A stretch of DNA of 60,578 nucleotides from an uncultured Collinsella sp. (GCA_958433005.1 CAUAWV010000009.1:1-60578); one strand, 5' to 3'; positions 35,495 to 44,034 are shown, counted from the first letter of the stretch. Notes: generated by a model from the letters alone, not told the origin. Program-made: numbers and translations.

Positions 35495-35944
35495 ATGTTA
35501 AGCATCCATCTGGGAGATTACCCCCGTTCCATCTACGATACCGAAACCTATTTTAGGAACTCATACCTGGATTCCTGGTTCGAGGACCCTATGGCAGCGC
35601 AGATGATTAAAGGCGTTGACGGTTCAGAGCTCATCGGCCCCCACAACATCATCAGCAAACAGCTCGGTTCGATTACGCCCCTCGAGCTTTCCGGCGGCGT
35701 TAAAACGCTACTTCTGGTGCGCAATCTCCCAAACATGGTGTTCAATGCATCCACTTGCGGAGATAACTGCGCCCGCTGGCTGCTCAAAATTGGCAAAGAA
35801 CAGGATGTGCTGGTAACCCTTTACCACATCATGAAATTCCCCTGGAAGCATTTTGAGATTCGCATTAATAACGATGGCCGCATCGTTAGAAACATGCAGG
35901 AGTTTGTCGGCGCCACGAATGACTTTTTGGATGTTGATGAGTAA
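35495..35944 (+). CDS. Small DUF4869-like protein
   Basis: 149 residues, no catalytic motif recognised. It begins MLSIHLGDYPRSIYDTETYF and contains LELSGGVKTLLLV and VFNASTCGDNCARWLLKIG, which match my memory of the DUF4869 family (from memory, unchecked). It has no signal peptide or membrane segment, so it is cytoplasmic. The start at 35495 has GGAG upstream; earlier in-frame ATG codons run into the terminator. Its stop overlaps the next gene's ATG by 1 nt (TAATG), a tight coupling that suggests the two proteins act together. Confidence 0.75.
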   Translation: MLSIHLGDYPRSIYDTETYFRNSYLDSWFEDPMAAQMIKGVDGSELIGPHNIISKQLGSITPLELSGGVKTLLLVRNLPNMVFNASTCGDNCARWLLKIGKEQDVLVTLYHIMKFPWKHFEIRINNDGRIVRNMQEFVGATNDFLDVDE

Positions 35945-36945
35945 TGAAGGGAACACACACTGTTGTCGTGGAGCGCGCAAAAGTCAAATACACGCTCACC
36001 TTTAAACGCAATATTTCCTTCATCCGTGGCAACAGCGGCACGGGCAAAACGACGCTCATCTCGATGATTCGCGACTACAACGACCGAGGACCGGAAAGCG
36101 GCGTTGCACTTAGCTCCGACGTGCCTTGCGAAACGCTTTCCGGCAGACGCTGGGAGCGCGAGCTGTCGATCATCGAAGATTCAATCGTCTTTCTAGATGA
36201 GGGCAACGAGTTTATCTACTCAAAGGACTTCGCCAAAGCCGTAAACGGCTCATCCAACTATTTTGTCCTGATATCTCGTCGAGACGCCAGCGAACTCCCC
36301 TACAGTGTCGACGAAATCCTAAAGCTGGTAAACACCACGAGTAAAACAATCAATGGCCGAAAGAGCGATAAACGCTTCTACTCGGTAACAAAACCGATAT
36401 ACAGCCACACGGCAAGCATGCTATATCAGGACCTAAATGTTGGATTCGAAATACCCGATGCCGTGGTTGTGGAGGACAGCAAGTCTGGTTATCAGTTTTA
36501 CAACGCTCTTTGCAAACGGCTCGGAATCCCCTGCTATACGGCCACCGGCGTTGCGAATCTAAAACGTACGATTCACGAATGCCCCGAGCAAAACGTTCTT
36601 GCCATAGGAGACGGCGCAGCGTTTGGTCCCTACATCGAAAAAGTGCTCGGACAGCGCGTTTACAAGAACGTTCGCCTATTCCTCCCGGAATCGTTTGAGT
36701 GGACACTCCTGCGCTCCGAGCTCATACCCAGCAGCGACATTCCCAAAATCCTCGAGGACCCCTCAAGCTATATCGAAAGTCGCGATTATTTAAGCTGGGA
36801 GCGGTTCTTCACCGATGTGCTGGTCAAATACTCAGCAGACACTCGCTACGCTTACAAAAAGGCGCGACTCAACGAGCAGTACCTAAAGCCGCAGGCAATG
36901 AATGCCGTATCGAAAGTCTTACCGGAGTGTTTGAAGACGAATTAG
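35944..36945 (+). CDS. P-loop ATPase with TOPRIM-like C-terminal part
   Basis: 333 residues. A short N-terminal strand leads to Walker A GNSGTGKTTL (29-38) and Walker B SIVFLDE (80-86, with the catalytic-type Glu), but there is no long coiled coil. From about 172, IPDAVVVEDSKSGYQFYNAL and NVLAIGDGAAFGPYI (217-231) resemble a TOPRIM fold: an early acidic residue (Glu177) and a later Asp223 at a strand end. The usual DxD is reduced to DGA, so nuclease activity is uncertain. Function unknown. Near 36890 the +1 frame continues as coding-like sequence (ESLTGVFEDELADSL), so the true 3' end may be frameshifted. Confidence 0.75.
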   Translation: MKGTHTVVVERAKVKYTLTFKRNISFIRGNSGTGKTTLISMIRDYNDRGPESGVALSSDVPCETLSGRRWERELSIIEDSIVFLDEGNEFIYSKDFAKAVNGSSNYFVLISRRDASELPYSVDEILKLVNTTSKTINGRKSDKRFYSVTKPIYSHTASMLYQDLNVGFEIPDAVVVEDSKSGYQFYNALCKRLGIPCYTATGVANLKRTIHECPEQNVLAIGDGAAFGPYIEKVLGQRVYKNVRLFLPESFEWTLLRSELIPSSDIPKILEDPSSYIESRDYLSWERFFTDVLVKYSADTRYAYKKARLNEQYLKPQAMNAVSKVLPECLKTN

Positions 36946-36973
36946 CAGATTCTTTAAATCATCTAGAAACCGG

Positions 36974-37012
36974 GGCTATGCACATGAGCTGAAGCTGCTG
37001 AAAGAAAGCCTA
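36974..37012 (+). pseudogene. Relic resembling the 3' end of aroQ
   Basis: Thirteen codons read GYAHELKLLKESL, against GYAHALELLKERL at the end of the intact aroQ (35317-35355): 10 of 13 residues and 28 of 39 bases agree, including a run of 13 identical bases. It lies just after the ATPase gene. The match is short, so this is tentative. Confidence 0.4.
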
Positions 37013-37109
37013 CAACACGCCTGGTACACTAATCCTTGGAACAGAATTATCAGGTTTATTTGTCCCAAATCTTAAGTAACTGTTTGATTACATACAAAGG
37101 AGCACATCC

Positions 37110-38234
37110 ATGTCCCAGTACGATTACCTCGTCGTCGGCGCCGGCCTCTCTGGCGCCGTCTTCGCCAATGCCGCCAGGCGCGCCGGCAAGTCGGTCCTGG
37201 TCATCGACCGCCGCGATCACATCGCCGGCAACGTCTACACCGAGGACGTCGAGGGCATTCAGGTCCACCGCTACGGCGCGCACATCTTCCACACCTCCAT
37301 GAAGGACGTCTGGGACTACGTCAACCGCTTCGCCGAGTTCAACAACTACGTCAACTCGCCGGTAGCCAACTTCCACGGCAACATGTACAACATGCCCTTC
37401 AACATGAACACCTTCGCCAAGATGTGGCCGGGCGTCGTCACGCCGGCGGACGCCCGCGCCAAGATCGCCGAGCAGGTGGCCGCCGAGAACATCGGCGAGC
37501 CGCAGAATCTTGAAGAACAGGCGCTGTCGCTCGTCGGCCGCGACATCTTCGAGACGCTCGTGAAGGGCTACACCGAGAAGCAGTGGGGCCGCGACTGCAA
37601 GGACCTGCCCGCGAGCATCATCAAGCGCCTCCCCTGCCGCTTCACCTACGACAACAACTACTTCAACGACCGCTACCAGGGCATCCCAATGGGCGGCTAC
37701 ACCAAGATGGTCGCCAACATGCTCGAGGGCGTCGAGGTGCGCTGCGGCGTGGAGTACAAGGAGCTGGCCGCCGCCGAGCCCGGTATCGCCGCCAGGACGA
37801 TCTACTGCGGCCCCATCGACGCGTTCTACGACTTCAAGCTGGGCACGCTCGAGTACCGCAGCCTGCGCTTCGAGACCGAGACGCTCGAAGAGGCCGACCA
37901 CCAGGGCGTGGCCGTGGTCAACTACACCGAGCGCGAGGTCCCCTACACGCGCATCATCGAGCACAAGCACTTCGAGTTCGGAACGCAGGACAAGACCGTC
38001 ATCACGCGCGAGTACCCGGCCGACTGGAAGCCCGGCGACGAGCCCTACTACCCCATCAACGACGCCAAGAACGAGGCCCTCTACAGGCAGTACGAGGAGC
38101 TGGCGGCACAGGAGGGCGACGTGATCTTCGCCGGACGCCTGGGCGGCTACAAGTACTACGACATGGACAAGGCCATCGCCGCCGCCTTCGAGCTCGTCCG
38201 CAACGAGCTGGGCGCGGAGCCCACGGAGGCGTAA
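37110..38234 (+). CDS. glf: UDP-galactopyranose mutase
   Basis: FAD enzyme that converts UDP-galactopyranose to UDP-galactofuranose, the donor for galactofuranose in surface glycans. The 374 residues start with the dinucleotide motif VVGAGLSGAVFANAARRAGK and show HRYGAHIFHTS, YTEKQWGRDCKDLPASIIKRLP, YQGIPMGGYTKM and GRLGGYKYYDMDKAI. AAAGGAG precedes the ATG. Codons are very GC-rich compared with the genes on both sides. It begins the surface-polysaccharide region. Confidence 0.96.
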   Translation: MSQYDYLVVGAGLSGAVFANAARRAGKSVLVIDRRDHIAGNVYTEDVEGIQVHRYGAHIFHTSMKDVWDYVNRFAEFNNYVNSPVANFHGNMYNMPFNMNTFAKMWPGVVTPADARAKIAEQVAAENIGEPQNLEEQALSLVGRDIFETLVKGYTEKQWGRDCKDLPASIIKRLPCRFTYDNNYFNDRYQGIPMGGYTKMVANMLEGVEVRCGVEYKELAAAEPGIAARTIYCGPIDAFYDFKLGTLEYRSLRFETETLEEADHQGVAVVNYTEREVPYTRIIEHKHFEFGTQDKTVITREYPADWKPGDEPYYPINDAKNEALYRQYEELAAQEGDVIFAGRLGGYKYYDMDKAIAAAFELVRNELGAEPTEA

Positions 38235-38355
38235 AGGACAAGAGACCCAAAGTCACTACTAGATGACTCTATAGACTGGCGAAGAGGTTACGACTTTACT
38301 AGCCAATCATCGCTCGGATTGCTCAAAAAGATAATTCAATTGAAAGGAGTATCCA

Positions 38356-39465
38356 ATGCTCAGCATTATCAAACAATTTTTGCCAGCATCATCCAGATCG
38401 CTTCACGCTATGCATGACGACATTAATAGGCTGCAAGAAGAGCTAGATAGAATTTATCATCGCATTGAAGTCGCCGACAGCGGCATCAACATGAACATCA
38501 ACTACAAGTTCGACAATATGGCAATTCCAATTATTGAGTCGATTGCGCAGAACCTCGATGCCCACGACGAGCATATGAAAATGTTTGCGTGGGAAGAATA
38601 TAAACGACCGGAAGAAACTATCCAAGAGGCAAAGGAGCGTTTCTTTAAAGATCTCCCCAAAGCAACTGGCGGATTAAGACTTTTGCAGCTTGGATGCGGA
38701 AAACTGTTGGAGGAATTCAACACTCTCTGCAAAGAGAACGACATTAAGTATTGGATCAACTTCGGAACACTTATCGGAGCCATTAGACATCAAGGATTTA
38801 TTCCCTGGGACGATGATACCGACCTTGGAATCATGCGCGATGATCTAAAAAAGCTATGCAACATCGTTGAAAATGACAACCGCTATAAAATTTCAATTGC
38901 TTACGACCGGTTTGTCCACTGTCGACAAGTTAGATTTCTTTACAACGACGAAAACATACCCTGTTTTCTGGATTTGTTCATTTATGACTGGGCTCCGTCA
39001 ACTGACAACAAATTCGCCGAAGAACAGCGAAAACTCCGTGTTCAAATGGTCGAAGAAATGGAGTCAGACAGAATGCTGGCATTCTGGCATGACGAGCCTT
39101 ATTACTCGGGCGAGAACAATAGCCTGATTCAGAAGCATTACGACCGATGCCTCGAAAAGTCCAAAGCGGCCGGAATCATATCCGATAAGGAGCACGCCAA
39201 GGGCATCATGTGGGCTATCGACAACCTTGATGATGGAAAGCAGAAACAATGGGTCTACCCCATTGCGGACCTCTTTCCCACTAAAGCCATAGCGTTTGAG
39301 GGCACACAGCTCGAGGAGCCGAATAACCCCGATTTATTCCTCTGGAGCCGCTATGGGGATATCTACGAGCTTCCAAATGACATTAACAGCCACTTCCAAC
39401 ACGTCAATCATAGCGAGCTGGAAAATGGGTCCTCAAATCTTGCCATGAAACGTCTGCTTGATTAA
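38356..39465 (+). CDS. LicD-family phosphotransferase
   Basis: 369 residues. The central part is LicD: LCKENDIKYWINFGTLIGAIRHQGFIPWDDDTDLGIMR (about residues 128-165), with the acidic DDDTD metal site. Family enzymes transfer phosphocholine or similar phospho-groups to glycans or teichoic acids. The exact substrate is unknown here. About 120 mainly helical N-terminal residues precede it. AAAGGAG lies before the ATG. AT-rich codon use differs sharply from glf upstream. A second LicD lies at 54079-54936. Confidence 0.88.
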   Translation: MLSIIKQFLPASSRSLHAMHDDINRLQEELDRIYHRIEVADSGINMNINYKFDNMAIPIIESIAQNLDAHDEHMKMFAWEEYKRPEETIQEAKERFFKDLPKATGGLRLLQLGCGKLLEEFNTLCKENDIKYWINFGTLIGAIRHQGFIPWDDDTDLGIMRDDLKKLCNIVENDNRYKISIAYDRFVHCRQVRFLYNDENIPCFLDLFIYDWAPSTDNKFAEEQRKLRVQMVEEMESDRMLAFWHDEPYYSGENNSLIQKHYDRCLEKSKAAGIISDKEHAKGIMWAIDNLDDGKQKQWVYPIADLFPTKAIAFEGTQLEEPNNPDLFLWSRYGDIYELPNDINSHFQHVNHSELENGSSNLAMKRLLD

Positions 39466-39477
39466 TGATAAAAAATC

Positions 39478-39507
39478 GCCCCGTGTTTACCATGCAATAC
39501 ACGGGGC
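39478..39507. terminator. Bidirectional terminator between licD-like and tagD-like genes
   Basis: Arms GCCCCGTGT / ACACGGGGC with a 12-base loop. AATTTTA follows on the plus strand and GATTTTTTATCA on the minus strand, serving the two convergent genes. Confidence 0.9.
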
Positions 39508-39511
39508 AATT

Positions 39512-39988
39512 TTAGTGAGCAAGCTTGCCCTTTACCTCAGTAGTCGAAATTCCAGGAGTTCGATTCAAGTAGACAACATCGCAAATATCTTTCAATGATT
39601 CAAAGCGAGGGTCGCCAGCCCAATCGCCTCCCATGCACACAACATCAGCGTGATACATCTTTATGTCCCGAGGCTTTTGATCCCAATTGTCTTCTGGAAT
39701 TACCAAGTCAACATAACGCAGCGCTTCAAGCATCTCACGTCGCACATCATAGGAATAGAAACTCTTTTTCCCTTTTAGAGCATTGAATTCATCAGTTGAG
39801 AGCCCAACGATAAGATAGTCGCCGAGCTTAGATGCCTGTTGAAGAAGGCGAATGTGGCCATAATGAAGAAGATCAAACGTTCCGTACGTAAGTACTCGTT
39901 TTAAGGAATGGCGATCGTCTGCACCAGATAAACCGGTCTCAAGAAGATCGGAATTTGCCTCAATACGAACAGACGAAAATGTGCCCAT
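39512..39988 (-). CDS. tagD: Glycerol-3-phosphate cytidylyltransferase-like protein
   Basis: 158-residue cytidylyltransferase. It has VLTYGTFDLLHYGHIRLLQQA (the HxGH site), DVRREMLEALRYVDLVIPE and the C-terminal RTPGISTTEVK, which is typical of TagD/GCT enzymes that make CDP-glycerol from CTP. Related enzymes use other alcohol phosphates, so the substrate is likely rather than proven. About 45 extra N-terminal residues precede the fold. The start is ATG 39988 with GGAG 6 nt upstream. An earlier in-frame ATG would lie in the tRNA gene. It follows a tRNA terminator with no room for a promoter. Confidence 0.85.
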   Translation of the reverse strand: MGTFSSVRIEANSDLLETGLSGADDRHSLKRVLTYGTFDLLHYGHIRLLQQASKLGDYLIVGLSTDEFNALKGKKSFYSYDVRREMLEALRYVDLVIPEDNWDQKPRDIKMYHADVVCMGGDWAGDPRFESLKDICDVVYLNRTPGISTTEVKGKLAH

Positions 39989-39999
39989 CACAAACTCCA

Positions 40000-40028
40000 T
40001 AAAAGAAGAGCCGTCGGTTTGACGGCTC
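40000..40028 (-). terminator. Terminator of tRNA-Arg(TCT)
   Basis: Perfect eight-base arms GAGCCGTC / GACGGCTC, five-base loop, then TTCTTTTAT on the minus strand. It is 12 nt past the tRNA end and 12 nt before the tagD start. Confidence 0.9.
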
Positions 40029-40040
40029 GATAAATACAGG

Positions 40041-40114
40041 TGCTCCATGGCGGATTCGAACCGTCGACCTTGGGATTAGAAGTCCCCTGCTCTATCCGAC
40101 TGAGCTAATGGAGC
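40041..40114 (-). tRNA. tRNA-Arg (anticodon TCT)
   Basis: Acceptor arms GCTCCAT / ATGGAGC, D arm with AGCTCAGTCGGATAGAGC, anticodon loop CTTCTAA (anticodon TCT, codon AGA), T arm ACGGTTCGAATCCG. The genome reads ACCT after the acceptor, so CCA is not fully encoded, unlike tRNA-Arg(CCG) at 26646. The first pair of the anticodon stem is G-A. Confidence 0.95.
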
Positions 40115-40169
40115 ATAAAGCCATGCAAGCACGCCAATAGCGTGTCTACACAGCAAAACAAATTATAAC

Positions 40170-40937
40170 CTACTTAAACTGGTCGTGGTATGCCTTGCAC
40201 ACCTCATCGACGGGACCATCCATGCGCAGGTCGCCTTTCTCGATCCAAACCGCACGCTGGCAAATGCGTTCAACCTGCTCCATGGAGTGAGAAACAAACA
40301 ACACAGTTACATCACCGCTCTCAATAAAATGCTGAATACGACGCTCGCATTTCTGCTGGAAGAACACGTCGCCAACAGAAAGCGTCTCATCAACAATAAG
40401 GATATCGGGCTCGGTAATAGTAGCGATAGCAAAGGCAATACGAGCAACCATACCCGAAGAGAAGTTCTTGAGCGGCATGTCGACAAAGTCTTTAAGCTCG
40501 GCGAACTCGATGATGTCATCGAAGCTCGCGTCAATAAACTCCTTGGTATAACCAAGCAGAGCGCCGTTAAGGTAGATATTCTCGCGTGCTGTAAGCTCGG
40601 GATCAAAGCCGGCGCCCAGCTCGATGAGCGGGGCGATGTTGCCGTGAACCTTAACCTCGCCCTCACTGGGCTCCAGAACGCCGGCAATGATCTTAAGCAT
40701 CGTAGACTTGCCGGAACCGTTGGTACCAACCAGACCGACAACCTCGCCACGATGAACATTAAAGGAGATGTGCTTAAGCGCGCGGAACTCTTCAAAGAAG
40801 AGCTCGTGCTTTGCAAGCTTAATAAAGTATTCCTTGAGGTTCGTCAAAGACTCAGACGCCATATTGAAGATCATAGTGACGTCTTTAACCTCAACAGCAA
40901 GAGGCTGCTTGCTGTAATCAACCGTAGTCGCAGACAT
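40170..40937 (-). CDS. Polysaccharide/teichoic acid ABC exporter, ATPase
   Basis: 255-residue ATP-binding subunit of a TagGH/Wzm-Wzt-type exporter that moves a completed lipid-linked glycan across the membrane. It shows Walker A GTNGSGKSTMLK, the Q-loop region, the signature FSSGMVARIAFAIA and Walker B PDILIVDETLSVGD with the H-loop FVSHSMEQV. The N-terminal stretch SESLTNLKEYFIKLAKHELFFEEFRALKHI is the usual amphipathic lead of this class. There is no glycan-binding C-terminal domain as in Wzt. It follows its permease by 11 nt. Confidence 0.92.
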   Translation of the reverse strand: MSATTVDYSKQPLAVEVKDVTMIFNMASESLTNLKEYFIKLAKHELFFEEFRALKHISFNVHRGEVVGLVGTNGSGKSTMLKIIAGVLEPSEGEVKVHGNIAPLIELGAGFDPELTARENIYLNGALLGYTKEFIDASFDDIIEFAELKDFVDMPLKNFSSGMVARIAFAIATITEPDILIVDETLSVGDVFFQQKCERRIQHFIESGDVTVLFVSHSMEQVERICQRAVWIEKGDLRMDGPVDEVCKAYHDQFK

Positions 40938-40948
40938 AACAGCGCTCC

Positions 40949-41794
40949 TTAAATATAGAGAATAAACTTGTGCTCGGTCTTATGGAACACGGCGTAACCA
41001 ACAACTAAAGCAAAAACGGCCCAGAACACGCAAAATCCTAGCGTTAACATGGAAGGCGTCGTGTTAAACAAGAATATATCGCGCATGAACTGCAGGTAGT
41101 TGTACATGGGATTCACAACAACCAACACCTGAATCCAATGGGCCATCTGGCTAATGTAATCGGTGGTCCAGAAAATAGGCGTCAGGTACATCCACGCGGT
41201 GATAACGACGGTCCACAGGTGCATAACATCACGGAAAAATACGGCAAGCGCCGAGAGCATCATGCCCAACCCCATGCAAAAACACATGAGCAAGAGTAAG
41301 CAAACCGGCAGCAAGATTAAATGCCAGGTAGGAAGAACATGGAACCACAGCATAACCAAGGCGACGGCAACCAGCGAGAAGGCAAAGTTAACGAGCGAGA
41401 ATAGCACCTTCTGAACTGGGAACACCCAACGGTGCACCTTGACCTTTTTAAGCAGAGACGACGCGGCGATTATCGACATGAGTGCCTGGTTCGTCGACTC
41501 GGACATAACCGAGAACGTAATGTTGCCGACAATTAGGTACAGCGGATACATCTCGGGCGTTATGGAACCATTGCGGCTCTGACCAAAAATGGTCGAGAAC
41601 ACAATGGACATGACGACCATCATAAGAAGTGGATTGAGTACCGACCACGCAACACCCAAAACGCTGCGACGATACTTAATCTTAAAATCCTTAGTGACAA
41701 GCTGCCTCAGGATGTATTTGTCTTTTTCGAAATCATTTTTAGCGTGAGAGGCCGGCTTAGCCACCGCTTTCTGACTATTTACGCTGTCAGTCAC
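40949..41794 (-). CDS. Polysaccharide/teichoic acid ABC exporter, permease
   Basis: 281-residue ABC-2 permease with six membrane segments, partner of the ATPase downstream. The N-terminus carries the motif LVTKDFKIKYRRSVLGVAWSVLNPLLMM of TagG/Wzm proteins. The start is GTG 41794 with GGAGATGG upstream; a longer reading to 41854 lacks a ribosome-binding site. Upstream on the same strand is a divergent intergenic region with TATACT-like -10 elements facing both ways. Confidence 0.91.
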   Translation of the reverse strand: MTDSVNSQKAVAKPASHAKNDFEKDKYILRQLVTKDFKIKYRRSVLGVAWSVLNPLLMMVVMSIVFSTIFGQSRNGSITPEMYPLYLIVGNITFSVMSESTNQALMSIIAASSLLKKVKVHRWVFPVQKVLFSLVNFAFSLVAVALVMLWFHVLPTWHLILLPVCLLLLMCFCMGLGMMLSALAVFFRDVMHLWTVVITAWMYLTPIFWTTDYISQMAHWIQVLVVVNPMYNYLQFMRDIFLFNTTPSMLTLGFCVFWAVFALVVGYAVFHKTEHKFILYI

Positions 41795-41942
41795 GGACCA
41801 TCTCCTTGTCTCGTAATTCATAACAGTGGAAAGTATAGCCTTCAAACGCGCCAACTAACCCAGCGATCCAAATCTGGAAAAGTACCCCCATAGCAATTAC
41901 AAGCACCAGCCGACAGGTATACTAGCAACCTGCTAATAACTT

Positions 41943-42896
41943 ATGGGGGCATTCATCTTGGACTATACAGACACAGCGGTCATCATTCCCTGCTACAACG
42001 AGGCCGTCACCATCGGCAAGGTCATAGACGATTTCCACCGCGAGCTCCCCGGAGCCACGGTCTACGTCTACGACAACAACTCAACCGATGGGACGTCCCA
42101 GATTGCCTTGGAGCACGGCGCCACGGTGCGGCTCGAACCGCGCCAGGGAAAGGGCAACGTGTGCCGTCAGATGTTCCGCGACATCGACGCAGGCTGCTAC
42201 CTCATGGTCGACGGCGACGACACGTATCCCGCCGAGGCAGCCCGAGCGCTCTGCGACCCTATCCTTGCGGGAGAGGCGGATATGACCGTGGGCGACCGCC
42301 TCTCCAACGGCACTTACACCGAGGAAAACAAGCGCGCCTTCCACGGTTTCGGGAACAACCTGGTCCGCGCCATGATCAAGTGGATCTACGGTTACAGCTT
42401 CGAAGACGTCATGACGGGGTACCGCGCCATGGGCCAGCCGTTCGTCAAGACGTTCCCCGTCCTGAGCGAGGGCTTCCAGATCGAGACCGAGCTCTCCATC
42501 CACGCCGTCGATCACCGTTGGCGAATTAAGGACGTCCCGGTGAAGTACCGGGACCGCCCCGCTGGTTCAGTGTCCAAGCTCGACACGGTCGGCGACGGCA
42601 TCAAGGTCATCGCCATGATCGGCACACTCTTCAAGGACTACCGACCGCTCAAATTCTTCAGTCTCATCGCCCTGATCTTCGCCGCCATCGGCCTCGCGCT
42701 CGGCATCCCCATCATCGTAGAGTATTTCCACACCGGGCTGGTTCCCCGCTTCCCAACTGCCATGCTCGCCGCGTGTTTCATGTTCCTGTGCGGCCTCAGC
42801 CTGGCAACGGGCTTCATCCTCGACTCGGTTGCCAAGGTCGAAAAGAAACAATGGGAGCTTCAGGTATACAAAACGCGCAATTCAATAGGTGAGTAG
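41943..42896 (+). CDS. Family 2 glycosyltransferase, polyprenyl-phosphate type
   Basis: 317 residues. A GT-A fold (AVIIPCYNEAVTIGKVIDDF, YLMVDGDDTYPAEAARAL with the DGDD metal site, and the family segment MTGYRAMGQPFVKTFPVL) is followed by two C-terminal membrane helices. This is the form of enzymes that attach a sugar to undecaprenyl phosphate. The sugar is unknown. A TTG at 41958, better spaced from GGGGG, may be the actual start. Codon use is GC-rich, as in glf, and unlike the flanking genes. Confidence 0.85.
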   Translation: MGAFILDYTDTAVIIPCYNEAVTIGKVIDDFHRELPGATVYVYDNNSTDGTSQIALEHGATVRLEPRQGKGNVCRQMFRDIDAGCYLMVDGDDTYPAEAARALCDPILAGEADMTVGDRLSNGTYTEENKRAFHGFGNNLVRAMIKWIYGYSFEDVMTGYRAMGQPFVKTFPVLSEGFQIETELSIHAVDHRWRIKDVPVKYRDRPAGSVSKLDTVGDGIKVIAMIGTLFKDYRPLKFFSLIALIFAAIGLALGIPIIVEYFHTGLVPRFPTAMLAACFMFLCGLSLATGFILDSVAKVEKKQWELQVYKTRNSIGE

Positions 42897-42902
42897 GCTT
42901 CA

Positions 42903-43988
42903 ATGAACACTAATAAGCGTCTTACAAACTGGGATCTTCTAAGAGCCCTCTCAATGTTTCTAGTTGTTGTTGTTCACATCGCACCGCAACTGGGCAGCTT
43001 TTGCGGCATTAACGCCGGTGCGATAGTAGGCACAGGCGCCATTATTTGCGACCCGATTTTCTTCTGTCTGTCGGGCTATTTCGCATTAAGGCCCCTAAAG
43101 AAAAGCTACAAGGATTACCTCTTTGGTAAAGCCCTGTCGTTATTGCTTCCCATCTTTGTATATGCAGGACTTCTGTACGTATACAAGGCTACAACAGGCT
43201 CAGTTACGGACACCAACTTCATCAGATACACGAGCGGCTTGATTCAAGGTGGCTGGTGGTTTGTCCCGGCACTCATTCCGTTCATTTTAGTAGCACCGGT
43301 ACTGTCCAAAATGTTCGGCGCCCTCGATGATCGTACCTGCAAAATTGCCCTGTTTGTGACCTTAGGAATCTATGCATGGGGTGGACTGTCATCCGCAGCA
43401 AACTCTTTGCTCATCAACTCTCAGCATGTCACCTTTGCGGCGGCCATAAGCATGCTTCAACGCATTATTCCGCGATCGCTTCTCGGAGGAACGTATTTCA
43501 CATTCTTTTGCATGGGATATTTCATCAAGAGGGTTACCCCATTGCTAGACACGCGTGAAACCCATTTTATTATGGCGTCAGGCGCATTGTTCTTCATCAT
43601 AGATATTGCTAGCGCATATTTTGGACTAGAAAGATCTGACCCAAGTTTCAACTGGATGATCGTTACCGTCGCCATCTTTATCGCGTTTGATGGAATTAAG
43701 CTCCAATCGAAATCGCTTTCTAAGCTTATCGAATGGGCCGCAAAAAGGTCCTATTCAATCTATCTCCTACAATACGCAACGATTGAATTTGCCATCGACG
43801 TCATCTATATAGGCGCACTACACAGTGGCTACGCGACGCTCGCATGGCCGTTAAGGCTGATCACTTGGGTATCAGCGACAGTGCTGGCATATGGTACGGC
43901 ACTGACAATAGCCTCGATCGTCGACACGTTCGTCATTGAACCCATTCAGACAAAGCTTAAGCAGCGCCGCCTGAAAACCGCAGGATAG
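42903..43988 (+). CDS. Membrane acyltransferase, family 3
   Basis: 361 residues with about ten membrane helices, starting NWDLLRALSMFLVVVVHIAPQ, where the early Arg and His are typical of acyltransferase-3 proteins that acetylate surface sugars. SYSIYLLQYATIEFAIDV near the C-terminus is the usual end block. It starts 6 nt after the glycosyltransferase, so the two share a transcript, but its codons are AT-rich in contrast. Confidence 0.87.
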   Translation: MNTNKRLTNWDLLRALSMFLVVVVHIAPQLGSFCGINAGAIVGTGAIICDPIFFCLSGYFALRPLKKSYKDYLFGKALSLLLPIFVYAGLLYVYKATTGSVTDTNFIRYTSGLIQGGWWFVPALIPFILVAPVLSKMFGALDDRTCKIALFVTLGIYAWGGLSSAANSLLINSQHVTFAAAISMLQRIIPRSLLGGTYFTFFCMGYFIKRVTPLLDTRETHFIMASGALFFIIDIASAYFGLERSDPSFNWMIVTVAIFIAFDGIKLQSKSLSKLIEWAAKRSYSIYLLQYATIEFAIDVIYIGALHSGYATLAWPLRLITWVSATVLAYGTALTIASIVDTFVIEPIQTKLKQRRLKTAG

Positions 43989-44034
43989 ATTAATTCAACT
44001 GCGAACGGAATTTCATATCAATTTGCATGATAAT

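Noticed and set aside
35405..35495. Longer reading of the DUF4869-like protein from 35405
   Set aside because: It would begin in the aro terminator stem and upstream of the -10.
39988..40048. N-terminal extension of the tagD-like protein
   Set aside because: It would translate part of the tRNA terminator and tRNA gene. A well-spaced GGAG supports the ATG at 39988.
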